Shown here piece by piece: positions 19,271 to 20,313 of a stretch of DNA of 20,313 nucleotides (position 1 is the stretch's first letter; each line of letters begins with the position of its first letter). The notes under the pieces were generated by a model that searched no databases, was not told the origin of the DNA, and saw only the letters and a program-made list of their open reading frames with translations. This stretch comes from Chara braunii (taxonomy: Eukaryota > Streptophyta > Charophyceae > Charales > Characeae), in assembly GCA_003427395.1 (NCBI GenBank), contig BFEA01000248.1, positions 664,891-685,203 on the forward strand, read 5' to 3'. Position numbers and translations under genes: made by a program.

Positions 19271-19537
19271 GGCGACACAACTGCAACCACCGCATTTCTC
19301 TCCAAAGTCGTCAATGCATTCGCACCGCCCAACACCGCTCCCTCCATCTTCAGGATGTGCAATGCGCAACTGCCCAACACTCTTTTGCTTGCTGGCGCCC
19401 TCGTTTCGTTGTCTCCACATGGACGGGGATGGCGGCAACACACTCCATGCTTCACAGTGTCGAGCGCACGGTCCCAGCTGGGGGAACCTTCCCGGCCGCG
19501 TTACAACAGAAAAATTTTTGATTTTTCTTTTGTGTTT
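19271..19537. other. Upstream flank of the Harbinger remnant
   Basis: The transposase frame remains open up to about 19455 on the minus strand, but the translated sequence (Ala/Val/Arg-rich) shows no known domain, so I do not extend the gene with confidence. Overlapping plus-strand frames are Pro/His/Ser-rich and unsupported. Confidence 0.35.
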
Positions 19538-19620
19538 TTCAACGTTGGTGCAGTAATGGACATTGGTGAACACACATTTCATTTGTTGATCTGACTTTTA
19601 ACCAGAAGACCAACGTTGAA
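19538..19620. repeat. 12-bp perfect inverted repeat
   Basis: TTCAACGTTGGT at 19538-19549 is the exact reverse complement of ACCAACGTTGAA at 19609-19620, with 59 nt between. The core CAACGTTG is itself palindromic. It could be the ends of a tiny non-autonomous element or part of the neighbouring minisatellite, whose unit uses the same CAAC/GTTG words. Confidence 0.75.
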
Positions 19621-19629
19621 CAACACACT

Positions 19630-19735
19630 TTACAACATTGGTTCAACATCAGTTCAACATGTCCAACATTGGTTCAACATTGGCTCAACATTGGTTCAAC
19701 ACGTCCAACATTGGTTNAACATNTGTTCAACAAAT
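19630..19735. repeat. 11-bp minisatellite (CAACATTGGTT-like) with two N
   Basis: Units close to CAACATTGGTT repeat in tandem, interspersed with shorter CAACATGTC/CAACACGTC variants. Two ambiguous bases (19717 and 19723) fall inside it, which suggests reads disagreed there. The unit contains CCAACATTGG, nearly self-complementary, so single strands could fold repeatedly. Confidence 0.85.
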
Positions 19736-19740
19736 GCCCA

Positions 19741-20237
19741 ACACTTGATGTGATTGGGGGCAGTTCGAGGAATAAACGAAACATCTTAGAATTTGCAGTA
19801 CTACATTTATAAACATGAGGAGGTTGGAGATGCGTCAGTTGCAGTCCTAATACAATTTGTACAACACTGCAAAAATAGCATAACCGACCGTGGTTCCGTC
19901 TGTTTAGACATTGCATATTTGTGTGTTTGGAACATAATCCATAACCACGTGGATATTTAAAATAAACGTTATGTAGAAGTGTTTGAAAATACACGTGGTC
20001 ATGGACTGTGTTATGCTGCTGTCTATTTTTGCCCCCTTCATTGTTAGTTCATAGTTCCACTATGAGTTTGTTTTTATATACGCTATGTAAAATATACAAG
20101 TTTATGGACTGCTCCTTTCTCCTAAGTAGGAAGAACTTCATGATTGCGTGACTTTTTTAACACCATGTGAAGCTTGGATTCTAAAATGTCATGTGTCGTT
20201 GAACTGCACTGTAACTCTCTATCTCCGAATCTTTATT
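19741..20237. other. AT-rich flank without a recognisable gene
   Basis: AT-rich sequence with only short unsupported frames. No repeat copies, RNA genes or protein motifs were recognised. Confidence 0.4.
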
Positions 20238-20291
20238 TTCCCTCCCCCCCTCCTCCCCCTTCTCCCCCTCCTTCCCCTCCTCCCCCCCCAC
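20238..20291. repeat. Pyrimidine (C-rich) tract
   Basis: About 54 nt are nearly all C and T on the plus strand, dominated by C runs, followed by a TG/CG-rich end. It is low complexity and has mirror-like stretches that could form triplex or i-motif-like structures in principle. Confidence 0.85.
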
Positions 20292-20313
20292 CTTGTGTTT
20301 GTGCGTGTGTGCA

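Overview
The window looks like repeat-dominated nuclear DNA of a green-lineage eukaryote. The evidence is a Ty3/gypsy-type LTR-retrotransposon polyprotein, a PIF/Harbinger transposase remnant, spliceosomal-type splice signals and long stretches of non-coding repeats. From memory, the Gag, protease, integrase and Harbinger protein segments resemble repeats of charophyte algae, especially Chara braunii. That assignment is recollection, not a search result. I recognise no host housekeeping gene.

Layout. 1-812: leader-like non-coding DNA with a hairpin, one copy (A) of a ~175-bp repeat and a predicted intron (625-783). 813-7379: a decayed gypsy element in the usual order Gag (CCHC knuckle), protease (DTGA), reverse transcriptase, RNase H, integrase (HHCC, DDE-type core, GPY/F-like tail). 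It is broken by frameshifts and many in-frame stops, and by an exact double poly-A block (two times GTC+A73) inside gag. 7371-7556: a predicted second intron. 7557-8814: a second Gag-like reading region with its own degenerate zinc knuckle, downstream of integrase, which is an unusual position. 8815-14800: about 6 kb without a recognisable gene, rich in short perfect hairpins and possibly holding an unrecognised decayed reading frame (11655-12500). 14816-15580: nine irregularly spaced copies of a conserved 20-nt core, most flanked by complementary arms whose sequence differs from copy to copy (a stem-loop family). 15580-16986: non-coding. 16987-17445: minus-strand open frame containing repeat copy B; differences between A and B are mostly synonymous in this frame. 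17446-18650: unassigned, with a trinucleotide microsatellite and a ~31-bp tandem repeat. 18650-19270 (minus): PIF/Harbinger transposase pseudogene cut off just after the first catalytic Asp. 19538-19735: inverted repeat and minisatellite with two ambiguous bases. 20238-20291: pyrimidine tract.

How it fits together. Gag, protease, RT/RNase H and integrase would once have served one copy-and-paste retroelement. The 3' Gag-like region could be a genuine extra gene of that element, perhaps reached by splicing, or a fragment of a second element. Nothing here appears to encode an intact enzyme. The most unusual signals are the stem-loop array, the second Gag-like region with its intron-like upstream sequence, and the protein-like substitution pattern in the repeat at both ends of the window.
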